Assembly (NCBI GenBank): GCA_947177885.1
Contig: CAMWWF010000066.1
Span: forward strand, 1-11,031
Length of the DNA: 11,031 nt
Direction of reading: 5' to 3'
Source of the DNA: an uncultured Lachnospiraceae bacterium
GTDB lineage: Bacteria > Bacillota_A > Clostridia > Lachnospirales > Lachnospiraceae
Made by a program: the position numbers and the translations under genes. Under the pieces are notes generated by a model. The model had not been told where the DNA came from. It ran no database searches and worked only from the letters and a program-made list of their open reading frames with translations. The stretch's first letter is position 1; each line of letters begins with the position of its first letter. Shown here one piece after another: positions 1 through 5,822 of this stretch.

Positions 1-1
1 G

Positions 2-1564
2 CCTTACTATATCGGCGGCACCATTACCGATCCGGAAAGCCTGACGCTGCAGACACCGGAAAGCTTTTTCACCCGCTTTCATGTGGATATGAAGGTATAT
101 CATGAAGTCACTGCCATTCATCCGGAGCGCAAGACCGTTTCCGTTAAAAATCTGAAAACCAACGAGGAATTTGAAGAAAACTATGACAGGCTGATCCTTT
201 CCCCGGGCGCGAAACCTGCCCGGCCAGAGTTGCCCGGCGTTGAAATCGACAGGCTGTTTACCCTTCGCACAGTGGAAGACACCTTCCGCATCAAGGATTA
301 TATCGCAGAGCATCATCCGAAATCCGCCCTGCTGGCCGGTGGCGGCTTCATTGGTCTGGAGATGGCGGAGAATCTGCGTCATCTTGGCATGGATGTGACC
401 ATTGTTCAGCGTCCGAAGCAGCTGATGAATCCCTTTGATGCAGACATGGCATCCTTTATTCATAATCAAATGCGTAAACATGGAGTGAAGCTTGTCCTGG
501 GCCATACCGTGGAAGGTTTTACGGAAAGGGATAACGGTGTGGATGTACTGCTGAAAGATGCGGCACCGCTGCATGCGGATATGGTGGTGCTGGCCATCGG
601 CGTTACCCCGGATACGCACCTTGCGAAAGAGGCCGGCCTGGAGCTTGGCATCAAGGGCAGCATTGTGGTAAATGACCGGATGGAGACCTCCGTACCCGAC
701 ATTTACGCCGCAGGCGACGCGGTGCAGGTGAAACACTTTGTCACGGGGGAAGATACTTTGCTTTCTCTTGCCGGACCTGCCAATAAACAGGGGCGTATCA
801 TTGCGGATAATATCTGTGGCGGCGACAGCCGCTATGCGGGCTCTCAGGGAAGCTCCGTGATCAGGATATTTGATATGACTGCCGCCGCCACGGGAATCAA
901 TGAAACCAATGCCAAAAAGGCGGGGCTGGATGTGGACACCGTGATCCTGTCTCCCATGAGCCATGCGGCGTATTATCCCGGCGGAAAACTTATGACCATG
1001 AAGGTGGTCTTTGAGAAAGAAACCTATCGGCTGCTGGGCGCTCAGATCGTGGGTTATGAAGGGGTGGATAAGCGTATCGACGTGCTGGCGACCGCCATTC
1101 ATGCCGGTCTGAAGGCAACACAGCTGAAAGACCTGGATCTTGCCTATGCGCCGCCGTATTCTTCCGCCAAAGACCCGGTGAATATAGCAGGCTTTATGAT
1201 CGACAATATTGCCGAAGGCATTTTGAAACAATGGCATTTGGAAGACATAAGAGAGCTGCCCAAAGACGGCAGCGTGACTCTGTTGGACGTCCGGACAACG
1301 GCAGAATACAGCCGGGGCCACATAGAAGGATTTACGAATATCCCTGTTGATGAACTCAGGGACCGGCTGGATGAACTGGAAAGGGGTAAGCCTGTCTATG
1401 TCATCTGCCAAAGCGGCCTGCGCAGCTATATTGCCAGCCGCATTCTTGAGGGCAATGGCTTTGAAGCCTACAACTTCTCCGGAGGTTTCCGATTCTACGA
1501 TGCAGTGATGAACGACCGTGCGTTGACGGAGGCGTCTATGAACTGTGGCATGGATAGATTATGA
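2..1564 (+). CDS. CoA-disulfide reductase with C-terminal rhodanese domain, 5' partial
   Basis: Flavin-dependent pyridine nucleotide-disulfide oxidoreductase, expected to reduce CoA disulfide or CoA persulfide with NAD(P)H in the cytoplasm. The frame is open to base 2 and starts with PYYIGG, the residues that directly follow the redox cysteine (NCGLPYYIGG) in this family. So about 45 N-terminal residues, including the first FAD-binding motif and the active cysteine, lie outside the window; the GTG at 83 is an internal valine. Visible residues about 110-120 hold the NAD(P)-binding GGGFIGLE motif and about 230-240 the second FAD motif IYAAGDAV. A rhodanese domain follows at about residues 412-500, with a CQSGLRS active loop (Cys codon 1406-1408), which suggests sulfane-sulfur transfer. 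The 520 visible residues fit the fused CoADR-rhodanese length. It converges with a Crp/Fnr gene. The family call is strong; the exact substrate is inferred. Confidence 0.92.
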   Translation, partial: PYYIGGTITDPESLTLQTPESFFTRFHVDMKVYHEVTAIHPERKTVSVKNLKTNEEFEENYDRLILSPGAKPARPELPGVEIDRLFTLRTVEDTFRIKDYIAEHHPKSALLAGGGFIGLEMAENLRHLGMDVTIVQRPKQLMNPFDADMASFIHNQMRKHGVKLVLGHTVEGFTERDNGVDVLLKDAAPLHADMVVLAIGVTPDTHLAKEAGLELGIKGSIVVNDRMETSVPDIYAAGDAVQVKHFVTGEDTLLSLAGPANKQGRIIADNICGGDSRYAGSQGSSVIRIFDMTAAATGINETNAKKAGLDVDTVILSPMSHAAYYPGGKLMTMKVVFEKETYRLLGAQIVGYEGVDKRIDVLATAIHAGLKATQLKDLDLAYAPPYSSAKDPVNIAGFMIDNIAEGILKQWHLEDIRELPKDGSVTLLDVRTTAEYSRGHIEGFTNIPVDELRDRLDELERGKPVYVICQSGLRSYIASRILEGNGFEAYNFSGGFRFYDAVMNDRALTEASMNCGMDRL

Positions 1565-1569
1565 GACGG

Positions 1570-1604
1570 AAAACCATGTTTCGTTGTCTGAAGCATGGTT
1601 TTTT
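1570..1604 (+). terminator. Rho-independent terminator after the CoA-disulfide reductase gene
   Basis: AAAACCATG at 1570-1578 pairs with CATGGTTTT at 1594-1602, with a 15-nt loop, and runs into a T tract at 1599-1604. It starts 5 bases after the stop codon. On the minus strand the T tract is weaker, so it mainly serves the plus-strand gene. Confidence 0.85.
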
Positions 1605-1610
1605 CCATGC

Positions 1611-1639
1611 ACACAGGCATCTAAATGAAATATGTCAGC
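1611..1639 (+). repeat. Direct repeat, copy 1 (about 29 bp, 17 bp exact)
   Basis: The 17 bases AAATGAAATATGTCAGC at 1623-1639 recur exactly at 4878-4894 in the same orientation. The upstream flank ACACAGGCATCT resembles ACACACGGCACCC at the second copy. Both copies lie just after an intrinsic terminator. This copy overlaps the stop codon of the minus-strand Crp/Fnr gene. Confidence 0.8.
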
Positions 1640-2285
1640 ACCCTTCCAGCTTTTTCGCGTTCAGAATGGTTATCATGCCTCGGGAGAGCTTCACCATACC
1701 CTCATTCTGAAAATAGCGAAGCATCCTGGTGATGACTTCACGATGAGAGCCGAGGTGGTTTGCGATGGTTTCATGGGTGATCTTCAACACATTGCTTTCC
1801 TCAATGGAGGCTTCCTCCAGAAGAAACGCGGCGACACGCTTATCAAGGCTTTTCCACATGATCTGCTCGATCAGCCACATCACCTCGGAAAAACGGGCAG
1901 CCATCAGCTCGGTGGTGTAGTTCGCTACCGGTGCGGATTCTTCCATGAGGCTCTTATAGATTTTGGCAGGAATGATCCAAAACTCCGTATTCTTTTCCGC
2001 TTCTATGGTTATTTCAAATTGAATAGAGCGCATCATGCAGGAGGCGGAAAACAGGCAGATATCCATGTCGAACAAACGATAGATGGTGATCTCCCGTCCT
2101 TCGTCGGAATGAATACAGGCACGGAGCTGGCCGGACTTAACCAGGAGAAGCCCGGTACAATCCATACTGTCGTTGTGTATGATGGTTCCTTTTTCTATCT
2201 GACGAGTCATCAGGCTGTCAAGCAGTCGTTTTTTCTGCTCTGTATTTAATTTCTCCCATACGGGAAAACAGTCCTCAAAGTTCAT
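1635..2285 (-). CDS. Crp/Fnr family transcriptional regulator
   Basis: 216-residue DNA-binding regulator of normal family length. Residues about 15-125 form the cyclic-nucleotide-binding-like beta-roll sensor (for example GLLLVKSGQLRACIHSDEGREITIYRLFDMD). Residues about 130-160 form the dimer helix, and residues about 168-206 the winged helix-turn-helix (LKITHETIANHLGSHREV and what follows). The ATG at 2285 is chosen because an AGGAGGA ribosome site (2292-2298) sits 6 bases upstream. There is no N-terminal Fnr iron-sulfur cysteine cluster, but Cys77 and Cys83 (DICLFSASC) lie in the sensor domain and could make it thiol- or redox-responsive, which is speculative. The convergent CoA-disulfide reductase suggests a sulfur or redox regulon. 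A strong promoter lies 130-160 bases upstream and overlaps a palindrome, so autoregulation is plausible. Confidence 0.92.
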   Translation of the reverse strand: MNFEDCFPVWEKLNTEQKKRLLDSLMTRQIEKGTIIHNDSMDCTGLLLVKSGQLRACIHSDEGREITIYRLFDMDICLFSASCMMRSIQFEITIEAEKNTEFWIIPAKIYKSLMEESAPVANYTTELMAARFSEVMWLIEQIMWKSLDKRVAAFLLEEASIEESNVLKITHETIANHLGSHREVITRMLRYFQNEGMVKLSRGMITILNAKKLEGC

Positions 2286-2417
2286 GATCTGTCCTCCTCT
2301 TTCTGTTTACAGACTCTCGGAACTTCATTGTGTCTGATCTTGCGAGAAGATTTTTGCCGGTTGTACACAAATCGGCCGCAAAGGCAGGCGCAGGGGAGAT
2401 CCTGAGAGACTATGTTC

Positions 2418-2446
2418 AGTATAACCTGCTTTTGGACATATGTCAA
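2418..2446 (-). promoter_or_regulatory. Sigma-70-type promoter of the Crp/Fnr gene
   Basis: Read on the minus strand, TTGACA (2441-2446) is followed by a 17-base spacer and TATACT (2418-2423). This is close to the vegetative consensus and points at the Crp/Fnr gene, giving an untranslated leader of about 125 bases. Confidence 0.75.
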
Positions 2447-2448
2447 AA
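2431..2448. promoter_or_regulatory. Palindromic operator candidate over the -35 box
   Basis: TTTGGACATATGTCAAAA is a dyad with 8 of 9 paired positions, centred on GACATATGTC. It covers the -35 element of the Crp/Fnr promoter. Its size and symmetry fit a Crp/Fnr dimer site, so negative autoregulation is a reasonable inference; no binding data are available here. Confidence 0.5.
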
Positions 2449-2449
2449 C

Positions 2450-2727
2450 TCAGACGGCGGAGGCAGCAGGATATCAGTAAACAGATGTATTGCGGAGGGC
2501 AGAGCACACGTATTTTGTAACAAGTGTCTTATCCTCGTTAATCTGAACCAAACGGTCGAAGGCTCGATATGAGTTTTCGACCGTTTTCATTTTCTCCGGG
2601 CAATGATCCGAAGTCCCGGATGCCTGTATCTGTGGGAGCCTGACGAATGACATGGAATATGAGTACAGATTGAGGAAGGGAAACTGCCCTGTGGAGCTGG
2701 AAAATGACTTAACAGTTCGCAACTTTT
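2450..2727. other. Gene-free interval between the regulator promoter and the RNA promoter
   Basis: No convincing coding sequence is seen on either strand: the short open frames have no good ribosome site and no recognisable protein. It holds one clear plus-strand terminator (2551-2588), a possible TCCGGG/CCCGGA hairpin (2595-2600 with 2615-2620) and an ATCTGT/ACAGAT pairing (2628-2633 with 2665-2670). A small RNA here is possible but unproven. Confidence 0.4.
2551..2588 (+). terminator. Orphan plus-strand terminator
   Basis: AACGGTCGAA (2551-2560) pairs with TTCGACCGTT (2576-2585), a 10-bp stem with a 15-base loop, followed by TTC and another T-rich run. There is no plus-strand gene directly upstream, so either a short plus-strand transcript exists in 2300-2550 or the hairpin blocks read-through toward the RNA locus. 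Confidence 0.6.
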
Positions 2728-2756
2728 TTGAAATGATTCTTTTTCCAGGATATGGT
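2728..2756 (+). promoter_or_regulatory. Promoter of the tRNA-mimic RNA / DUF2828 unit
   Basis: TTGAAA (2728-2733), a 17-base spacer and TATGGT (2751-2756) form a plausible vegetative promoter. Predicted transcription starts near 2763, just before a perfect 8-bp hairpin with a GAAA tetraloop (2769-2788), as expected if the product is a structured RNA. Confidence 0.5.
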
Positions 2757-2762
2757 ATCTTG

Positions 2763-2954
2763 ATATCAGTACATCGGAAACGGTGTACCCGGTGAGGGAA
2801 AGAAGGAAGCTGCCGCCGCAGTAGCTCAGCTGGGTAGAGCGCGGAAAAATAGGTCTTGACAAAGGCCTTGACAGCAATACAATTTCACCTGTGGAGTGCG
2901 TGGTCGCGGGTTCGAGTCCCGTCTCGGCAGCGGCTTCCGGTCTTTCTCCGATCC
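2763..2954 (+). ncRNA. tRNA-mimic structured RNA A (Y-RNA-like, YrlA-type layout)
   Basis: Seen in sequence: a 5' hairpin GTACATCG-GAAA-CGGTGTAC (2769-2788). A long end helix pairs 2796-2815 with 2925-2949 (CTGCCG/CGGCAG, GGAAG/CTTCC, GAAAGA/TCTTTC, with bulges). A canonical D-arm GCTC-AGCTGGGTA-GAGC (2824-2840) lies inside a CCGC/GCGG helix. An extra hairpin AGGTCTT-GACA-AAGGCCT spans 2851-2868. A tRNA T-arm GCGGG-TTCGAGT-CCCGT spans 2906-2922. An anticodon-arm-like element with the 7-base loop CTGTGGA (2889-2895) and a 5-base variable region precede the T-arm. It cannot be a normal tRNA: about 40 extra bases separate the D-arm from the anticodon-like arm, the acceptor is a long bulged helix, and no CCA is encoded. 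Known bacterial Y RNAs (YrlA) likewise combine a long end stem with D- and T-arm mimicry next to a Ro60 gene. I infer an analogous ligand of the downstream DUF2828 protein. Ends are approximate. Confidence 0.72.
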
Positions 2955-2955
2955 A

Positions 2956-3073
2956 AAGCAGCCTTACTGTGGAAAACAAGTCTTGCAAAAGACTTTCACA
3001 GCAACCAAAAAATGGATATATATGGGATATATTGGCAAATGCGGGTTCAAATCCCGCCCCGGTAAGGCTGTTT
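2956..3073 (+). ncRNA. tRNA-mimic structured RNA B, paralogue of RNA A
   Basis: A near-perfect end helix pairs 2956-2966 with 3063-3073 (core CAGCCTTA/TAAGGCTG). Inside it, CTGTG (2967-2971) pairs with CACAG (2997-3001) and encloses the hairpin AAGTCTT-GCAA-AAGACTT (2978-2995). A CCA/TTGG-based arm with an ATATAT stem follows (3005-3035), then a perfect tRNA T-arm GCGGG-TTCAAAT-CCCGC (3041-3057). The cloverleaf order is end stem, arm, arm, T-arm, end stem, but the D-arm is replaced by the hairpin shared with RNA A. No CCA follows the stem; a TTT run does. It begins within a few bases of RNA A and ends about 50 bases before the DUF2828 start, so the RNAs could be processed from one leader transcript or made separately. 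Confidence 0.7.
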
Positions 3074-3122
3074 CATAAGGAACAGAGCTTAAGCGGACAA
3101 CAGATATCAGGGGGATGTTACT

Positions 3123-4817
3123 ATGGGACTTGCGGAAAAGCTGCGCACTGTCCGGAATGAAGGTACAAGGCAGGCGGATGGAAGAGATTTTGCAGAGAAG
3201 ACGGAAAAGATTTCAAGCGACGAAATGAGGCGGGCACAGGAAAAAGACCGTGCGGAAGGAGCGCTCAACGGTTTGGAGGATCATGGGAAAACGGCGGGCG
3301 GAAATGGTTTTATGGATCAGCTGCAGATTGTTTTGGATGATCGCAAAAAAAGGACGGAAAACGGGGCGGCAGGCTATGAGACTGCGGGAAAGGCCTTGGT
3401 GGATCTGAACTTTGCAGCTGCATCCCTGAGAAATGAGAGTGAAAAGAAAATAATCGACAGGTTTATCCGTGCATTCTACGAGGACAGGGTACTGGCCATG
3501 AAATGGCTGTTCTATCTCAGGGACGTGAGAGGCGGACTGGGAGAGAGACGCAGCTTCCGCATTATCATCCGATATCTGGCCGTGACCATGCCTGAAATGA
3601 TTCGCAATCTGGTGGATCTTATGGCGGAGTACGGACGTTTTGATGATATGCTGTGCCTGTTGGATACGCCGGTGGAGGAAAGCGTTCTGGCAGTGTTGGA
3701 GGAGCAGCTGGAGGCGGATCTGGAAAATATGGAGCAGGGAAAGTCCGTTTCCCTTTGCGCAAAGTGGCTGCCCGGCGGAAATACTTCTTCGGGGGAGACC
3801 AGAAGACTGGCTTCGAAATTACAGCAGGGCATGGGTATTACCGCCAGGGAGTACAGAAAACTGCTGGTATCTCTGAGGGCATATCTGAAGGTCACGGAGG
3901 TATACATGAGTGACGGCCGGTGGGAGGAGATCGACTATACAAAAGTGTCGTCCAAGGCAAATGTGCTGTACCGCAGGGCATTTATGCTTCATGATCAGGA
4001 CCGCAGGAAAGACTATCTGGAGCAGGTACAGAATAATAAGGCAGTGATGCATGCGGAGGTGTTGATGCCCCATGATATTGTCTCCCAGTACACTGCCCGC
4101 CAGGGATGGGGTATGCGGGTAGGGAAGGAGGACGCGGCGCTGGAGGCGTTGTGGAGGAATCTGCCCGACACGGCAGCGGAAGCCCGGAATGTGCTCTGCG
4201 TGGTGGACGGTTCCGGCAGTATGCTGTGTCCGGTGGGAACAGGAAACGTCACGGCGCTTCATGTCTCCAATGCCCTTGGCATCTATTTCGCCGAGCGCAT
4301 GAGGGGCGCATTCCACAACAGATTCATCACCTTTTCCGGAAGACCCGGGTACGTGGATCTGTCCGCGTGCAGAACATTGCGGGAGAAGCTGGAACTGGCG
4401 CTTTCCCATAACGACTGTACCAATACCAACATAGAGGCTACCTTTGAACTGATCCTGCAGACGGCGGTACGGACATCTATGAGGCAGACAGAGTTTCCCC
4501 AGACCGTTCTGATCATCTCGGACATGGAGTTTGACGCGGCAGTGCGGGGACAGGATACGGATACCCTCTTTGACACCATAAAGAAGCGTTTCGCACGCTG
4601 CGGCTATCAGCTGCCCAGACTGGTATTCTGGAATGTGAACAGCAGGACCAATACGATCCCGGTGCGGGAAAATGAGCTTGGAGTCGGTCTTGTCAGTGGA
4701 TTCTCCGTCAACACCTGCAATATGGTCCTTTCCAATGAACTGGATCCCTTTGCGTGTCTGAAGAAGATTCTTGAGGGTACGCGATACAGGGCAGTGGAGC
4801 AGCGGTTGTGCTCCTGA
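3123..4817 (+). CDS. DUF2828 protein (TROVE/Ro60-like helical region plus vWA domain)
   Basis: 564 residues. The first 75 or so are charged and likely flexible. Residues about 90-340 are an alpha-helical-repeat region with family motifs: the MKWLFYLRDVRGGLGERRSF segment near residue 125, GRFDDML, KWLPGGNTSSGETR, and EYRKLLVSLRAYLKVTE. Residues about 355-560 are a von Willebrand A domain with the MIDAS motif D362-G-S364-G-S366 and a second acidic site ISDMEFD near residue 466. This matches DUF2828, which shares the layout of Ro60/TROVE proteins: a helical ring that binds misfolded and Y RNAs, closed by a vWA domain. The ATG at 3123 follows an AGGGGG ribosome site (3109-3114) by 8 bases. Two tRNA-mimic RNAs sit directly upstream and a terminator follows. 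An RNA-binding scaffold role is inferred; no catalytic motif is evident. Family assignment is strong, function is not established. Confidence 0.88.
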   Translation: MGLAEKLRTVRNEGTRQADGRDFAEKTEKISSDEMRRAQEKDRAEGALNGLEDHGKTAGGNGFMDQLQIVLDDRKKRTENGAAGYETAGKALVDLNFAAASLRNESEKKIIDRFIRAFYEDRVLAMKWLFYLRDVRGGLGERRSFRIIIRYLAVTMPEMIRNLVDLMAEYGRFDDMLCLLDTPVEESVLAVLEEQLEADLENMEQGKSVSLCAKWLPGGNTSSGETRRLASKLQQGMGITAREYRKLLVSLRAYLKVTEVYMSDGRWEEIDYTKVSSKANVLYRRAFMLHDQDRRKDYLEQVQNNKAVMHAEVLMPHDIVSQYTARQGWGMRVGKEDAALEALWRNLPDTAAEARNVLCVVDGSGSMLCPVGTGNVTALHVSNALGIYFAERMRGAFHNRFITFSGRPGYVDLSACRTLREKLELALSHNDCTNTNIEATFELILQTAVRTSMRQTEFPQTVLIISDMEFDAAVRGQDTDTLFDTIKKRFARCGYQLPRLVFWNVNSRTNTIPVRENELGVGLVSGFSVNTCNMVLSNELDPFACLKKILEGTRYRAVEQRLCS

Positions 4818-4833
4818 CAGATGAGAAATGTTG

Positions 4834-4862
4834 ACCCCGCAGTCTGCTGCGGGGTGCTTTCT
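4834..4862 (+). terminator. Rho-independent terminator after the DUF2828 gene
   Basis: ACCCCGCAG (4834-4842) and CTGCGGGGT (4847-4855) form a 9-bp GC-rich stem with a TCTG loop, followed by a short T-rich stretch (GCTTTCT). It separates the DUF2828 gene from the kinase-like gene, although the weak T tract may allow read-through. Confidence 0.8.
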
Positions 4863-4865
4863 ATA

Positions 4866-4894
4866 CACACGGCACCCAAATGAAATATGTCAGC
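4866..4894 (+). repeat. Direct repeat, copy 2 (about 29 bp, 17 bp exact)
   Basis: The exact 17-base core (4878-4894) matches 1623-1639, with similar upstream flanks. As at copy 1, it lies just after a terminator. The two copies bracket the Crp/Fnr gene, the two RNAs and the DUF2828 gene. Here the repeat's GTCAG also begins a small GTCAG-CGGT-CTGAC hairpin (4889-4902). Confidence 0.8.
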
Positions 4895-4979
4895 GGTCTG
4901 ACGGGTACCCGGCGCGCGGATCCGTCTGAAAACGCATGCGCATTTGCGGACATTCCGGGCCGGACGGGAGAAAAAGTAT

Positions 4980-5777
4980 ATGAGAAACATTTTTATCGAA
5001 GGAATTCAGGGAATGGGAAAATCCACGTTGACGGGGCGGATCGGTGCAGCCATTCCGGAATATCATGTGTGCCGGGAGGGCGACTATTCGCCGGTGGATC
5101 TGGCATGGTGTACCTGGATGACAAAAGAAGAATATGAGCAGATGCTGAACCGTTATGAGGCGATCCGGGATGAGATCCTTAAGAATACGGTTCGGGAGAA
5201 GGATTATTTTATTGTCACTTACACGAGGATCATAACGGATATTCCGGGTTTTCACAGGGACTTGGAAAAGTACGAAATATACAATGGCAGAAGATCCCTG
5301 CAGGAGCTGAAGGATATTATCTTTTCCAGGTATTCCGATTTTTCCGGCACAGGTTATCTGTTTGAGTGTTCCTTCTTTCAGAACATCATGGAGGAGCTTA
5401 TCCTGTTTCAGCAACTGAGTGATGAAGAAATAGTGGAGTTCTATCATGAATTATTTGAAAGGGTGGACAAAGAACAATTCCGCCTGCTGTATCTGTACAG
5501 TGATGATCTGGAGAAGATCATAAATACCATAAGGAAAGAGCGTTGCGACAGCCAGGGAAATGAAATGTGGTATTCACTGATGCTGGAGTATCTGATCAGC
5601 TCACCCCATGGGAAAAAATACGGATATGGTACTTTCGAAGATATGACGGCACATTTCAGGCACAGACAGCGGCTGGAGTTGCGTATCATAAGAGAAATGA
5701 TCGGCGGGAAAGCCAGGATCCTACCCGCCAAAAACTGGACAATGGAAGAGATCATACCATTTTTGCAGGATACCTGA
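4980..5777 (+). CDS. P-loop nucleotide/nucleoside kinase-like protein
   Basis: 265 residues with an N-terminal Walker A P-loop directly after the first beta strand (NIFIEGIQGMGKST, residues 3-16), as in thymidylate, deoxynucleoside and related small-molecule kinases. Later features fit that fold: a predicted beta strand FIVTYTRI, a helix-rich middle, the strand LLYLYSDD, and a basic RKER stretch near residue 195 that may be the lid. The substrate is not recognisable. The ATG at 4980 is chosen because the P-loop strand starts immediately and a GGGAG ribosome site (4966-4970) lies 9 bases upstream; an in-frame TTG at 4944 lacks such support. It lies 162 bases after the DUF2828 gene with a terminator between, so co-transcription is uncertain. 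A role in RNA-end or nucleotide metabolism with the upstream ribonucleoprotein is only a suggestion. Confidence 0.7.
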   Translation: MRNIFIEGIQGMGKSTLTGRIGAAIPEYHVCREGDYSPVDLAWCTWMTKEEYEQMLNRYEAIRDEILKNTVREKDYFIVTYTRIITDIPGFHRDLEKYEIYNGRRSLQELKDIIFSRYSDFSGTGYLFECSFFQNIMEELILFQQLSDEEIVEFYHELFERVDKEQFRLLYLYSDDLEKIINTIRKERCDSQGNEMWYSLMLEYLISSPHGKKYGYGTFEDMTAHFRHRQRLELRIIREMIGGKARILPAKNWTMEEIIPFLQDT

Positions 5778-5784
5778 AATACCA

Positions 5785-5813
5785 TTGTGATAAGATTAAA
5801 AGAGTGGTATAAT
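5785..5813 (+). promoter_or_regulatory. Consensus-like promoter with extended -10
   Basis: TTGTGA (5785-5790), 17 bases, then a perfect TATAAT (5808-5813) preceded by TGG (extended -10). Predicted start is near 5820, right at the first base-paired element of the structured region. It may drive a small structured RNA or the DUF2264 gene with a leader of about 350 bases. Confidence 0.65.
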
Positions 5814-5822
5814 GTCCGCAAA

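Noticed and set aside
83..85. GTG as start of the CoA-disulfide reductase
   Set aside because: The frame is open to base 2 with family-typical PYYIGG sequence; the GTG is an internal valine, so the gene is truncated by the window edge.
2330..2572. 80-codon plus-strand open frame upstream of the RNA locus
   Set aside because: GTG start without a clear ribosome site, no recognisable motif, and it overlaps the promoter and operator of the Crp/Fnr gene and the terminator at 2551.
2815..2930. Ordinary tRNA gene or simple tRNA pseudogene
   Set aside because: D- and T-arms are intact but a structured insertion separates the D-arm from the anticodon-like arm, the end helix is long and bulged, no CCA is encoded, and the insertion is repeated with covariation in the next RNA. 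Decay alone does not explain that.
2763..3122. T-box, riboswitch or tmRNA
   Set aside because: No T-box sequence or specifier/antiterminator pair is recognisable, and there is no tmRNA-like peptide frame or pseudoknot set; two separate T-arms fit tandem tRNA mimics better.
2587..3160. Short open frames on both strands over the tRNA-mimic RNAs
   Set aside because: They overlap strongly base-paired RNA elements, lack ribosome sites and give low-complexity or unrecognisable proteins.
3819..4868. 349-codon minus-strand open frame opposite the DUF2828 gene
   Set aside because: A shadow of the high-GC plus-strand gene; the protein has no recognisable domain and the plus-strand frame has clear family motifs and a ribosome site.
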